Part shown: positions 1-11,330 of the stretch, one piece after another | Layout: every line of letters starts with the position of its first letter | How positions within the stretch are numbered: the stretch's first letter is position 1 | Assembly (NCBI GenBank): GCA_029844215.1 | Contig: CM056721.1 | Span: 59,065,815-59,129,814 of the forward strand | Origin: Przewalskia tangutica | Lineage: Eukaryota > Streptophyta > Magnoliopsida > Solanales > Solanaceae | Direction of reading: 5' to 3' | DNA: 64,000 nt | Program-made: the position numbers and the translations under genes | The notes under the pieces: generated by a model | The model's database searches: none | Told to the model about the DNA's origin: nothing | What the model saw: only the letters and a program-made list of their open reading frames with translations

Positions 1-884
1 TACCTCAAATAGCCCAAAATATCCAAGTTCTTAAAGTCGCTCCAAGCAAGTCTTAGCTCCAAATCTTTATGTTCCAATCCGCTACAAGCAACCCATAGAA
101 GCTCCTAACCAACTCCAAAAAGTGAAGAACACTTAGGTTTCAAAGATGGCAACTTTCGGCCAAGGCACCCCTTCAAGGCTAGGGGTGTGAAATCTTTTCC
201 AACTCTTGGTACACAATCTTCCTAACACCTTAGGGAAGAAAACTTAAGAGTTTAAGAATTGTTGGACAAAATTTGCTCAAGAAATGGCACCATGGCCGAG
301 AGCTTCATGAAGGGAGAGGGAGGGTTTTCTCAAGTCTTGAAATGGTTAAGTGTGGAAGATTTCATCAACTAAGGGTGCATATATAGGACAACCAAGGGCT
401 AAAATGAAGGCAACTGTGTGGTTGAGATTGGGGACAAGTGTGTGTGGGCCCCACAAGCCACTTGTCCAACTAATAATATCTTGCAAGACAAGGCCACTTG
501 TCTTGCCACTTGTCTAGCAATTTCGGCCAAGAGCCACCTAGGGGGTGACACGTGTCGCCCTCCTACTCGTCCAAAATATTTCATCTTCCGAAAATATCCA
601 AAATGGCCAAAATCTCGAAAACAAAGTGGGTCCCACAAAACCGTAAATTTCTCCCGTGGGCCCCACGTGACCAATTCCTGAAATAAAATTCCATAATTCT
701 CTAATATTCCAAGAAGCCCAAATACCAAATCTGGGAATCCAATTCCCATTAACGAACCTTTTTCCTTCACAAAATCCGGAAACTTTTCCGTCGAAAAATC
801 ACATCTTTCTTCCTTTCCAATTTTAATGTCGTATTCTCGTACGTATGTCCTCGCATACATACCCTGGAACTACGGGGTGTAACA
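1..884 (-). mobile_element. Element A, 3' LTR (partial, cut by window start)
   Basis: This is the U3-side end of a long Ty3/gypsy LTR on the minus strand. It matches 10,428-11,330, the same part of element A's other LTR, almost base for base, and ends in the family terminus GGGGTGTAACA at 884. The polypurine tract follows directly, which identifies it as the 3' LTR. The rest of the LTR lies before the window. One visible difference is a stretch of about 20 bases at 10,541 of the other LTR that is missing here. Confidence 0.9.
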
Positions 885-900
885 TTTTTCCCCCCTTAGA
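885..900 (-). promoter_or_regulatory. Polypurine tract of element A
   Basis: Read on the minus strand this is CTAAGGGGGGAAAAA directly abutting the LTR start TGTTACACC. This is the expected plus-strand primer position for reverse transcription. Equivalent tracts abut the 3' LTRs of B, D, F, G and H. Confidence 0.85.
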
Positions 901-1860
901 AACATTCGTCCCGAATGTTCCTTCTAAGTCTCAAAACATACCGCTGCAGATAATCTTCACTACTATGCTTACGAAACCAATTATGCCACACATGGCCATA
1001 ATATCACATACGCGCGAAACCCAAATCCAAACCAACGAGGAATCACCTCTAAGATGTAAAACAACACTAACTCTCACTCCTGGTCCAAAGGATACTCTCT
1101 TCGTACCTTCACTTCACAAAAATGATAATTTCCATCCTCTTAACACATGTTTGCTTCCTTTCTTACTCGTCGTACCTTTCTCGTACACCCGAACTCTTTC
1201 TAGTACACGTACCATATTTCCGTCACCGCTGCAGTTTCCAAAACCTTAGAGTCACTACCTCCAAACTTGGTCATCTTACTAGCCTCAAATTTCTTTAAGG
1301 CCATTCCCGGCCTTCACGATCCGATTCTGGTCGAACGCATTTACGAACTCGTACAATCGGTTACCTAAACTTGGGCCTAGCACCCTCGTGACCCTACCAC
1401 CTGGCGGGACCACCTCGAACTGACCCCACCTCAAACTGGGTTGTGGTTTGACCCGCGAATGGTCCTCAACCCGACCCCTAATCTCGCCAAACTCTTGTTC
1501 CCCGATCCGGAACAATCTTACTAATTCACGTCATGAAAGCTACCACTTCCATCTCACACTACCCATGTAATTATCCCACAATATTTTTCACGCATACCAA
1601 GTACTTCGACAAAGACCAACCGTAAAATCACCCACTCAAGAAGGCCTTGCATCCAAGGTCCTAACTGTTATAAATTCTAAGGTTCACAATTGTCTCGTCC
1701 CCAGACTTACCCTTTTTCTAACCAGGCTTCTAAATCATATTTTAACATAATGCTATCTGAACATAATACTTAGCACATCATCATATCATCAACACAGCTC
1801 TAAGGCACGATCTCAGAGTGAGAAGAATGGAAACCAATCCTAAATATCCTGTAGCCTCCT

Positions 1861-1952
1861 GATTATAGATGTGGTGCACAACACACCGATAATCAAGACT
1901 CTACTAGATACGGTTTGTAGACACTTTCCGAGGATTAACTGCTCTGATACCA
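1861..1952 (-). promoter_or_regulatory. Element A primer-binding site and palindromic-loop leader hairpin
   Basis: Read on the minus strand, positions 1,952-1,941 are TGGTATCAGAGC, the complement of the 3' end of initiator tRNA-Met and the standard primer site in this lineage. About 50 nt downstream, 1,894-1,861 can fold as GATTAT, a mismatch, GGTGTG, the loop TTGTGCAC, CACATC, a mismatch, ATAATC. The loop holds the palindrome GTGCAC. The role as an RNA-dimerisation element is an inference. Confidence 0.75.
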
Positions 1953-1956
1953 CTTT

Positions 1957-4058
1957 TGTCACGACCCGAACCGGGGCCCGTGACTGGTGCCTTACCCCGG
2001 GCACCCTAGTGATACAACATCAGAGAAAATCAGCGGAAATAAAACATGAACATGAAACAAGAGATATGATAAAAAAACAGGCCAACCAAAATAGTTGCCT
2101 TCTTGCATATATACAGACTGAATAGCACATCCTTTACAAACTCGCCACAACAATACTACGGACTCTAAGAAAGTGACAACAACTATGACGGACAGGCCCC
2201 GCCATACCCCGAATGTACAAGAACCTGCGCACTGTGGTAACATACCACAAGATAAGCCTCCGAGAAACGGCTTCCTAATACGCGAATCGTGATCCTATGA
2301 GCGAGGATCCACAACCGATGTACCTCTACTGCGGCATGAACGCAGCCTCGGGCGAGGTCGCATAACAGTACCAAGTATGTGAAATCAAATATCAGAATGA
2401 AATCATGATCTATATAAAACAGAGACATGTATGATAGCCAAACTACGATTTACAACATAAAAGTAGTCATGTCAAGTCGTGACTCACACTCGTCATCCTC
2501 ACGCCTGGAACTCCTTCCTCACCGCCAGCCTAGGTATAAATCGTATGATACGTATAACATGTCTCGCCCATCCCACGGGACTCGAGGTGGAATCGCGTGG
2601 AATACATGTCTCGCCCATCTCATGGGACTCGATAGGAATCGTATGGAATACATGTCTCGCCCATCTCATGGGACTCGATAGAATCGTATGGAATACATGT
2701 CTCGCCCATCTCATGGGACTCGATAGGATCGATGGAATACATGTCTCGCCCATCTCATGGGACTCGATGAGGATCGTATGGAATACATGTCTCGCCCATC
2801 TCGTGGGACTCGATAGAATCGTATGGAATACATGTCTCGGCCCATCTCATGGGACTCGATAGGAATCGTTCACAACCAATCAGCCGGCCCTCCATCGAGA
2901 GACGTGGCGGTATAGAAATACAGTACTTGCACAACAAGGCTATCACACGCAAACATAGGCAAGTTACACACAACTCAAGGTACTTTCATTTTATGTCAAA
3001 GTCCGGATTTTAACCCCAAAGTACTACATACGTTAAATTTTTCTAAAAGATCCATTTCTTTTACAAAGGTCACCCGATACCCGTAGTATTAACATAGAGT
3101 GACTAACATTTATAAGTAAACCAAAACACTTTCCTTATTAAAATCACGTAACAACATTCTTTTCCAAAAGTTCAAGTTTGCCTAATTTCAAATGCTCAAG
3201 TCTCTTATTTTCGAAAGATTCCATAGATCATAGTCTTAATCACTTAACGTAATCTCCCTTTAAAACAATTGAGTAACATATGCCTTATGTGTGAGTAGCT
3301 TGTTCTTGTTTATAACCATCTTATTAAAGCAGCCATGATCTAGGAAATGTAATACAATTTTGTCTTATCTTAGCTTCTATGCAGATGGAGGTTTCTACTG
3401 GTTTTAATATGATTAATTAGTCAATACATTTCCTTTATTAACGCTGCAATGGTTTGTTCGATACTTATTCTCATTTCCGAAATCAGTAAAACGTTATTCT
3501 TTAAAAGTCAAGTACTCATTACTCACGAATGAGGTTTCACAACTTTTTAACAAAATTCATAGTCCTTAACATTTCATAAAACGTCATTTATAAGTTAAGT
3601 CTCTTATCTTTTAAGATCAAGTCTCTTAACTTCTAAAATCAATAAACCATTCTTTTACCTACATAAAGTCGTTATAACTAACTTCCCATAAAGCTATTAT
3701 AACACCTTATGTTTTAAACCAACCAAAACTCGTTTAGCACACGTACGTCTACCGTACTACATAGTTCACAACAATCATGCTAGAAAAGATAGGAAGAGGT
3801 TCACATACCTCGCGACGATTATCGACAAATAGCAAAACGCTCCAAGTACTTCAACCCGTCGGCTACTCCTTAAGCCAAGTAGATCACGCCACACGTAGTA
3901 CTCCACTCCTAAAATGGTCATAGTACTTCTATCAAACCTTTCTTACCATTGAAGACTTATACCAATAAAAAGCCCTCTAATTCTACGGAAAATTGGGCAG
4001 CACTTCCCCCGTTTTTACTCACTTTTCCATCTTTATCCAAGGCCCGAATAACCGTAAT
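1957..4058 (-). mobile_element. Element A, 5' LTR, first segment (split by element B)
   Basis: It starts TGTCACGACCC next to the primer site, so this is the 5' LTR of a minus-strand element. It runs through the conserved U5-side region (inverted repeat GGTGCC/GGCACC), a seven-unit minisatellite, and an AT-rich middle, then is interrupted at 4,058 by element B. It resumes at 9,852. The joined LTR is about 3.6 kb, similar to element D's LTRs (3.55 kb). Confidence 0.9.
2551..2872. repeat. Minisatellite in A LTR, 7 units of 44-47 bp
   Basis: Seven head-to-tail units share the core CATGTCTCGCCCATCTCATG followed by GGGACTCGATAG. Starts of the core are at 2558, 2605, 2651, 2696, 2740, 2786 and 2831. 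Long open frames that cross it are only translations of the repeat. It sits about 600-900 bp from the U5 end of the LTR, where the other long LTRs carry different arrays. Confidence 0.9.
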
Positions 4059-5852
4059 TGTAACGCCCCGAACCCGGGCCCGTTACTGGTGCCTTACCCC
4101 GGGCACCCTAGTGATACAACATCAGAGAAAACCATTTTCACTTACATAAGGTCGTTATAACTAACTTCCCATAAAGCTATTATAACACCCTATGTTTTAA
4201 ATCAACCAAATCACTTAGCACATGTACGTCTACCGTACTACATAGTTCACAACAATCATGCTAGAAAAGATAGGAAGAGGTTCACATACCTCGCGACGAT
4301 TTATCGACAATAAGCAAAATGCTCCAAGTACTACAACCTTGCTAGCCCTTTCCACTCCTCGAGTAGAATACGCTACTCTTAGTACTTTCACCTATAAAGG
4401 TCACAAACGTCTATTAACCCCAAAACACAAGTTTTCTATCTTTCTAAAGAAAATTCGGCAAAGACTCTCCCCGCAACAACAGAAATCTCCTCCTCTATCG
4501 AGGCCGCTACCAAGCCAACCAGTGGGGTTTACACGCCTAACCTGACGTACAATTCTACACAAGTCTATCGCAATACAAACCCTATGTAAATACAGATTCG
4601 ATTCTTTATTCTTCAGGCTTAAGTCAAAAGACATTGCCGAATACTAAGTAGTTCTATATATAGTATACTTCAACTATATATGCTAACAAACATGTAATTT
4701 CCAATTACAATAGAGGGACAAGATAATTACCTCGATAAGCCCAAAATTATCCAAGTTATAATGTCGATCCTGAGCAAGTTTTATCTCCACCCGCGCGCCC
4801 AAACCACTCCAAACAACCCTTAGAAGTTCTAACCAACTTCTACTCAAATACTTCAACCAACTATGAAGATTTCCTTAGGTTTCGGTTTGAGACTAAAAGG
4901 ACAAAAGGTAGTATTTCCTGACTCACGAAAGAGGTATCTTTGGAATACTACAAGTACAAGGCTAAGGTATTTTGGGCATTATAACAATACTAGGAGTATT
5001 TCTATACCACACCAAGGGGTATTATACGAAAACAACTAGGCGAGGGGGGGGGGGATGAGTTGGACGAACAAAACACTAGAGGAGGGAGGGATTTTTAGGC
5101 TTGGAAGGTTTCATTTTTGGATGAAGAGTTCATCAACATAAGGGGGGGGGGGGGTTATTTATACCAAAACCAAAGGCCAACCAAGGGCCAAGATCCTTCC
5201 AAGTGTAAAGCAAGTGTAAGGGTAAGATTAAGCCAAGTGCACCCTAAACCCTACTCCACAAAACACTCCACAAAACAATGCACCAAACAAGGCACACTTC
5301 AAGGGCCAATCGGCCAAGTGCCAACCCACTCGACCGCCCCTCCAAATCACAACGGGTGACAAGTGTCACCCTCCCGCTGGTCCAAAAGGTTTCGCCTCTC
5401 TAAAAATCCGCAAAAATACAAAACGACATAGCCGGAATTTTCCTTCGCAAGTTACGCAAAATGTTTCGCCGAAAACGACTTAACCGCAAAGGTTGTGCAC
5501 AAATGTTATTTCGCCAAGGTGCCACATGGGGTGACACGTGTCGCCTCGATTCGCCTGAATATTTCTTCCGAAAATATCCAAAATACCGGAAAACTCAAAA
5601 ACAAAGCTGGCCTACAAAACCAGAATTTCTCCCGTGGCCCCACGTGACCATTTCCAAAATAAAATCTCAAAATTCTAATATAATCTATGAAGTCCAAATA
5701 CCAAACTGGGAATCCAATTCCATTAACGAACCTTTTTCTTCACAAATAACCGAAACTTTTCCAAAAACTCACATCTTTCTTTCTTTTCAAAATTTTCTCG
5801 CACTTTCGCACGTACGCCCTCACATACATACCCCGCAACTACGGGTATAACA
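4059..5852 (-). mobile_element. Element B 3' LTR
   Basis: It runs from TGTAACGCCCCG to ACGGGTATAACA. It differs from the 5' LTR mainly by small indels and by G-run length: it carries G runs of about 12-14 at 5,042 and 5,141 where the sister LTR has fewer. The sequence jumps from CATCAGAGAAAA near the U5 end directly to ACATAAGGTCGTTATAAC. Confidence 0.9.
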
Positions 5853-6600
5853 TTCTCCTCTTAGAAACATTCGTCCCGAATGTTCCTTCTCAAGTCGAAT
5901 AACGATAAAGTTCCTCTAACAAGTTGCGATGCCACACTGCCACGAAATAACATACGCCCTCTTCTTTCCTTACTCGTCGTGCCCTTCTCGAACGCTTGAA
6001 CTCTCCCATTACGCATCATACTTCAGTCATTACTTCCGCTCGAAAATCTCCGAGTCACTACCTCCAAACTTGGTCATCTTACTAACCTCAAACTTCCTTA
6101 AGGCCATTCCCGCCTTTACGAACCGCTTCGTCGAACGCGCCCACGAACTCATACGATGATCATACAAACTTGGGCCTAGCACCCTCGTGACCTACCACCG
6201 CGGGACCACCCAGAACTGACCCACCCCAAACCGGGTTACGGGTTGACCCGCAAATGGTCCTCAACCCGACCCCCAATCAAGGCAAACTCTTGTTCCCGAT
6301 CCTAACAATCTTACTAATTCACATCATGAAAGCTACCACTTCCATCTCACACTACCCATGGACTTATCACACAAATAAATCCCACGTATACTACTCACCC
6401 TTATAAAGGTCAAACATAAAACGAATCTTTTACTCAAGACGACCTTACCTCTAAGGTCTCGGGCCGTGAAATAGTCTAAGGTTCACACTTTCCATGCCTC
6501 CATACGTATCCTTCCAACTAACCACGCATTCTAACTCACACATATCACAATGCTATCCGCATAGCACACAATAATGAGATCATCATAACAAGCATACCAA
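5853..6600 (-). other. Element B: non-pol block shared by the non-autonomous elements
   Basis: This stretch lies between the polypurine tract and the end of gag and matches A (901-1,780) and D (48,691-49,620). No pol motif is present. A 76-codon frame that is open in A at the same place is broken here by indels. F and G have pol in this position. Confidence 0.65.
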
Positions 6601-6689
6601 AACTCTAGAGGGTTAAGGATATACCCAAGCTACCGCTCCACTCTAATCATAGGCCCACTGCAGGCGCATAGTCCGTAGGCGTGATAAAC

Positions 6690-7852
6690 CAGCCACGCAT
6701 CCTGGCGTCGAAGTCGTAACATCCGTGCTACCCTTGGTCGGACAGTTCCTCGCAAAATGGCCCTGTTGGCCGCATGCAAAACAAACTCCCAATCTAGCAC
6801 GACACTCTCCAAAATGGAGTCTACCACAATGGTCACAACGAGGTAGGGGTGGCTTCACCGTTAACACCCCCGCTCTGCCAAAATCTGAACCTCGAGCCCC
6901 GACCGCTCTCAAGATGGTGGAGGACCACTCTGTACTGGTGGGGGTATATAACTAGCCTGCTGCTGAGGCGGTCCGCCTCGAAAGCCACCAGGACCTGCCG
7001 CCCCGCCTCTTCTCGCGATCCAGGTCATTCCGTCGACCCCTCCGTGCCTCACATCCTAGTGCATGAGCCTGCATGCGGGCAATGTCCATGCCCGGCTGAA
7101 GAGAAACACCCGCACAAGACTCAGCCATATAATCATCTAGCCCGGTGACGTAGCGATGCACCCTATCCTCCATATCTGCAACTAGCGCAGGGACATATCG
7201 AGCCAAAGAATCGAACTCGACATTGTACTCCCTGACATGCGCGCCTCTCGCCTCGAGAATAAAAACTGTTTACCGCGTGCCTCTCATCTCGCGAGGAAAG
7301 AAGTGCGTGAGAAAGCCCCAAAACTCATCCCATTCTCGCTGAGTGCATGCTCTCCCGAAAGCTCCCATGAATCAAACCAATCGATCGCGTATCACGCAGC
7401 CGATGGGAACGAAAGGTCACAGACTCGTTTACAAGCCTTGATCACCCGCGTGATCCATCAGAATCGCCGGATGAACTCCTCGGATCATCCTCGTGCCTCG
7501 ACCCATAAAACTCAAGGGCTACAACTCGTAAAGTCCCGTAGCCTCAAACTATCTGCTCGGGTGAACCATCGTGCTATCGAATCGAATCGCCAGATCCATT
7601 TATCCTCATATCCGCCACGACTCGCCAAGAATCGGGCCATCTCCTTGTAACCCATCTCCTCTCGCCTGCATCGTGGACCGAGGCTCAGTATCGCGGTCTC
7701 GCAGCCATTGCTGCGCTCTAACTCTCGCTGGGCGGCGCTACAAAACTCGCCGTCAAGCACTGCTCAGTCTCGACCGCTCGCGCCGAACTCCTCTCAGATC
7801 TCACTAGCGCCTCCTCCGCCTTGCCCTTCTGGCTCGCTGCTCGCGGAGGCAT
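6690..7852 (-). pseudogene. gag: gag remnant of element B (capsid and two zinc knuckles)
   Basis: It encodes the retroelement capsid/nucleocapsid protein, which assembles particles and binds element RNA. The likely start is the ATG at 7,852 (ATGCCTCCGCG), matching the gag starts of F and G. Capsid-type sequence follows (VADMEDRVHRYVTGLDDYMA near 7,200-7,120). Two CCHC-type knuckles close it: CDHCGRLHFGEC near 6,830 and CFACGQQGHFARNC near 6,780. Several frameshifts break the frame, some at CTG/CAG sites where sequencing error is plausible. No protease or later pol domain follows, so B fits the TR-GAG class of elements with gag as the only coding domain. Confidence 0.75.
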
Positions 7853-7959
7853 AATCGTAAAAACGAGATACGCCGTAGGGTCCAACTTACAACACAAACT
7901 CTAAGGCACGATCTCGTAATGAGAAGAATGGAAACTAATCCTAAATGTCCTATAGCCTC

Positions 7960-8047
7960 GATTATAGATGTGCGCACAACACACCGATAATCAAGACTTA
8001 CTAGACACGCCTCAGACACTTTCCGAGGATTAATCGCTTCGATACCA
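7960..8047 (-). promoter_or_regulatory. Element B primer site (altered) and leader hairpin
   Basis: The primer site reads GCTTCGATACCA on the plus strand where A and G have GCTCTGATACCA, which is the CTG-to-TCG type of difference seen across this window. The hairpin at 7,960-7,992 keeps both arms. Its loop region reads GTGCGCAC instead of GTGCACC and so is still palindromic. Confidence 0.6.
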
Positions 8048-8051
8048 CTTT

Positions 8052-9851
8052 TGTAACGCCGAACCGGGCACATCGTGCCTTACCCCGGGCACCCTAGTGA
8101 TACAACATCAGAGAAAACCATTTTCACTTACATAAGGTCGTTATAACTAACTTCCCATAAAGCTATTATAACACCCTATGTTTTAAATCAACCAAATCAC
8201 TTAGCACATGTACGTCTACCGTACTACATAGTTCACAACAATCATGCTAGAAAAGATAGGAAGAGGTTCACATACCTCGCGACGATTTATCGACAATAAG
8301 CAAAATGCTCCAAGTACTACAACCTTGCTAGCCCTTTCCACTCCTCGAGTAGAATACGCTACTCTTAGTACTTTCACCTATAAAGGTCACAAACGTCTAT
8401 TAACCCCAAAACACAAGTTTTCTATCTTTCTAAAGAAAATTCGGCAGCACCTCCCCCCCCCGCAACAGCGTAAATCTCCTCCTCTATCGAGGCCGGCTAC
8501 CAAGCCAACCAGGGGGGGGGGTTTACACGTCTAACCGGACGTGTACAATTCTACACAAGTCTACTGCAATACAGTCCTATGTAAATACAGTTCAGTTCAG
8601 TTCTTTATTCTTCAGGCTTAAGTCAAAAGACATTGCCGAATACTAAGTAGTTCTATATATAGTATACTTCAACTATATATGCTAACAAACATGTAATTTC
8701 CAATTACAATAGAGGGACAAGATAATTACCTCGATAAGCCCAAAATTATCCAAGTTATAATGTCGATCCTGAGCAAGGTTTAGCTCCACTCCGCGCGCTC
8801 CAAACCACTCCAAACAACCCTTAGAAGTTCTAACCAACTTCTACTCAAATACTTCAACCAACTATGAAGATTTCCTTAGGGTTTCGGTTTGAGACTAAAA
8901 AAGGACAAAAGGTAGTATTTCCGGACTCTACGTAAAGAGGTATCTTTGGAATACTACAAGGTACAAGGCTAAGGTATTTTGGGCATTATAACAATACTAG
9001 GGGAGTATTTCTATACCACAACAAGGGGTATTATACGAAAACAACTAGGCTAGGGGGGGGGGGATGAGTTGGACGAACTCAACACTAGAGGAGGGAGGGA
9101 TTTTTAGGCTTGGAAGGTTTCATTTGTGGATGAAGAGTTCATCAACATAAGGGGGGTATTTATAGCAAAACCAAAGGCCAACCAAGGGCCAAGATCCTTC
9201 CAAGTGTAAAGCAAGTGTAAGGGCAAGATTAAGCCAAGTGCACCCTAAACCCTACTCCACAAAACACTCCACAAAACAATGCACCAAACAAGGCACACTT
9301 CAGGGCCAATCGCCAAGTGCCAACCCACTCGACCGCCCTCCAAATCACAACGCAGGGTGACAAGGTCACCTCCCGTTGGTCCAAAAGGTTTCGCCTCTCG
9401 GAAAAATCCGCAAAAATACAAAACGACATAGCCGGAATTTTCCTTCGCAGTTACGAAAACGCTTCGCCAAAAACGACTCTAACCAAAGTGTTGCACAAAT
9501 GTTATTTCGCCAAGGGTGCCACATGGGGTGACACGTGTCGCCCCGATTCGCCTAATATTTCGTCTTCCGAAAATATCCAAAATACCGGAAAACTCAAAAC
9601 AAAGCTGCCCACAAAACCAGAATTTCTCCAATGGCCCCACGTGACCATTTCCAAAATAAAATCTCAAAATTCTAATATAATCTATGAAGTCCAAATACCA
9701 AACTGGGAATCCAATTCCCATTAACGAACCTTTTCTTCACAAATAACCGGAAACTTTTCCGCGAAAACTCACATCTTTCTTTCTTTTCAAAATTTTCTCA
9801 TTGCACTGACGCACGTCCTCACATACATACCCCGCAACTACGGGTATAACA
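8052..9851 (-). mobile_element. Element B 5' LTR
   Basis: It runs from TGTAACGCCG to CGGGTATAACA. A TATA box (CTATAAATA on the minus strand) lies at 9,157-9,165, just inside the G-run. It is nearly identical to the 3' LTR by eye, suggesting a fairly recent insertion. Confidence 0.9.
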
Positions 9852-11330
9852 AGAATTATATGCCATATATAAGGCGTAATAATTAAACAACATAAAGAAG
9901 GATTACACGCCCAAACGGTAACGCGTTTACTATCACGCCTTCATAACAACAATAAGTAAAAGAAGGGGATTACGCTACCAACCGTAACGCGTTTACTATC
10001 ACGCCTTCATAACAATACAATACAATAATTAAAAAGGGATCACACGCCCAAACGGAACGCGATTTAAAAATCTTCCTTAATGTAAATGTAAATATCGCCC
10101 AACGAATATACCCAAAGTAAATACTGATTCTTAAGTCAGTCCTTGGCCAACTTTGTCCATTTTACTTAACCAATTTCTTCATTAGTCATCCAACTTATAT
10201 TCCATCATAATATAAGTTATAGTTACTTTGTTAATTACTTCTTCACAAGTAAGATACGTTTGATACGTTGGATACGTTTTTACCATTTTAATGGCTAACG
10301 GCCAATCCTTTCTTTTAACAAGTTAACAAGATCCAACTCTTCCAACTTTACTCCATATATTATATACTCCATAATATACTTATAATATATGTATAATGAC
10401 TAATTCACAAAGAGGTTTAAGATTCACTACCTCAAATAGCCCAAAATATCCAAGTTCTTAAAGTCGCTCCAAGCAAGTCTTAGCTCCAAATCTTTACGTT
10501 CCAATCCGCTACAAGCAACCCATAGAATCTCCTAACCAACTTCTCTTCAAGAACCAACTCCAAAAAGTGAAGAACACTTAGGTTTCAAAGATGGCAACTT
10601 TCGGCCAAGGCACCCCTTCAAGGCTAGGGGTGTGAAATCTTTTCCAACTCTTGGTACACAATCTTCCTAACACCTTAGGGAAGAAAACTTAAGAGTTTAA
10701 GAATTGTTGGACAAAATTTGCTCAAGAAATGGCACCATGGCCGAGAGCTTCATGAAGGGAGAGGGAGGGTTTTCTCAAGTCTTGAAATGGTTAAGTGTGG
10801 AAGATTTCATCAACTAAGGGTGCATATATAGGACAACCAAGGGCTAGGATGAAGGCAAGTGTGTGGTTGAGATTGGGGACAAGTGTGTGTGGGCCCCACA
10901 AGCCACTTGTCCAACTAAAAATATCTTGCAAGACAAGGCCACTTGTCTTGCCACTTGTCTAGCAATTTCGGCCAAGAGCCACCTAGGGGGGTGACACGTG
11001 TCGCCCTCCTACTCGTCCAAAATATTTTATCTTCCGAAAATATCCAAAATGGCCAAAATCTCGAAAACAAAGTGGGCCCCACAAAACCGTAAATTTCTCC
11101 CGTGGGCCCCACGTGACCAATTCCGGAAATAAAATTCCATAATTCTCTAATATTCCAAGAAGCCCAAATACCAAATCTGGGAATCCAATTCCCATTAACG
11201 AACCTTTTTCCTTCACAAAATCCGGAAACTTTTCCGTCGAAAAATCACATCTTTCTTCCTTTCCAATTTTAATGTCGTATTCTCGTACGTATGTCCTCAC
11301 ATACATACCCTGGAACTACGGGGTGTAACA
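9852..11330 (-). mobile_element. Element A, 5' LTR, second segment (U3 side)
   Basis: This is the continuation of the A LTR after element B, ending at GGGGTGTAACA. It contains three short direct repeats around ACGCGTTTACTATCACGCC (9,890-10,070), then the U3 promoter region. The flank after 11,330 is interior LTR sequence of the opposite orientation (LTR C), so A is inserted in C. Confidence 0.9.
10822..11115 (-). promoter_or_regulatory. Promoter region of A LTR: TATA box, G-boxes, TCP-like sites
   Basis: A TATA box (CCTATATATGC on the minus strand) lies at 10,822-10,832. Upstream of it are three palindromes, GTGGGCCCCAC, at about 10,889, 11,072 and 11,102, which match binding sites of plant TCP factors. 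There are two CACGTG G-boxes at 10,995 and 11,110. The motifs are directly visible; use by host factors is an inference. D and J carry related sets. Confidence 0.6.

Larger units (their letters stand above)
885..1956 (-). mobile_element. Element A internal region, non-coding, no gag or pol
   Basis: The internal region is only about 1.07 kb. The part next to the 3' LTR (about 901-1,780) matches the equivalent parts of B (5,853-6,590) and D (48,691-49,620). The part next to the 5' LTR (about 1,797-1,956) is the leader shared by all elements here. Gag is missing: the sequence passes straight from the shared block to the leader near 1,795. No reverse transcriptase, integrase or zinc-knuckle motif was found. 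A 76-codon open frame at 1,285-1,515 lies in the shared block; its function is unknown. I infer a non-autonomous (LARD-like) element that depends on other elements' proteins. Confidence 0.8.
4059..9851 (-). mobile_element. Element B, nested non-autonomous gypsy with gag only
   Basis: This is a complete minus-strand element: 3' LTR 4,059-5,852, internal 5,853-8,051, 5' LTR 8,052-9,851. It interrupts the LTR of A: the flanks (...CCCGAATAACCGTAAT and TATATGCC...) rejoin to give the sequence order seen in other LTRs. The 5-bp flanks are GTAAT and AGAAT, an imperfect target duplication. The element has a gag remnant and a leader but no pol. The LTRs are only about 1.8 kb because some 1.6 kb of U5-side sequence, including the minisatellite region, is absent from both. 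The deletion was therefore present in the RNA that was copied. Confidence 0.9.

Noticed and set aside
399..860. A 153-codon minus-strand frame (and its counterparts at 10983, 48121 and 53753) as a protein gene
   Set aside because: It lies in the LTR U3 next to the promoter motifs, reads out of the LTR end, and shows no known domain. Its recurrence reflects LTR copies.
2479..2862. A 127-codon frame with repeated HVSPISWDS
   Set aside because: It is a translation of the 44-47-bp minisatellite in LTR A; it changes frame with unit length.
4054..4058. Perfect target duplication for element B
   Set aside because: The flanks are GTAAT and AGAAT, so the duplication is imperfect. The nested insertion call rests on rejoining of the host LTR sequence instead.
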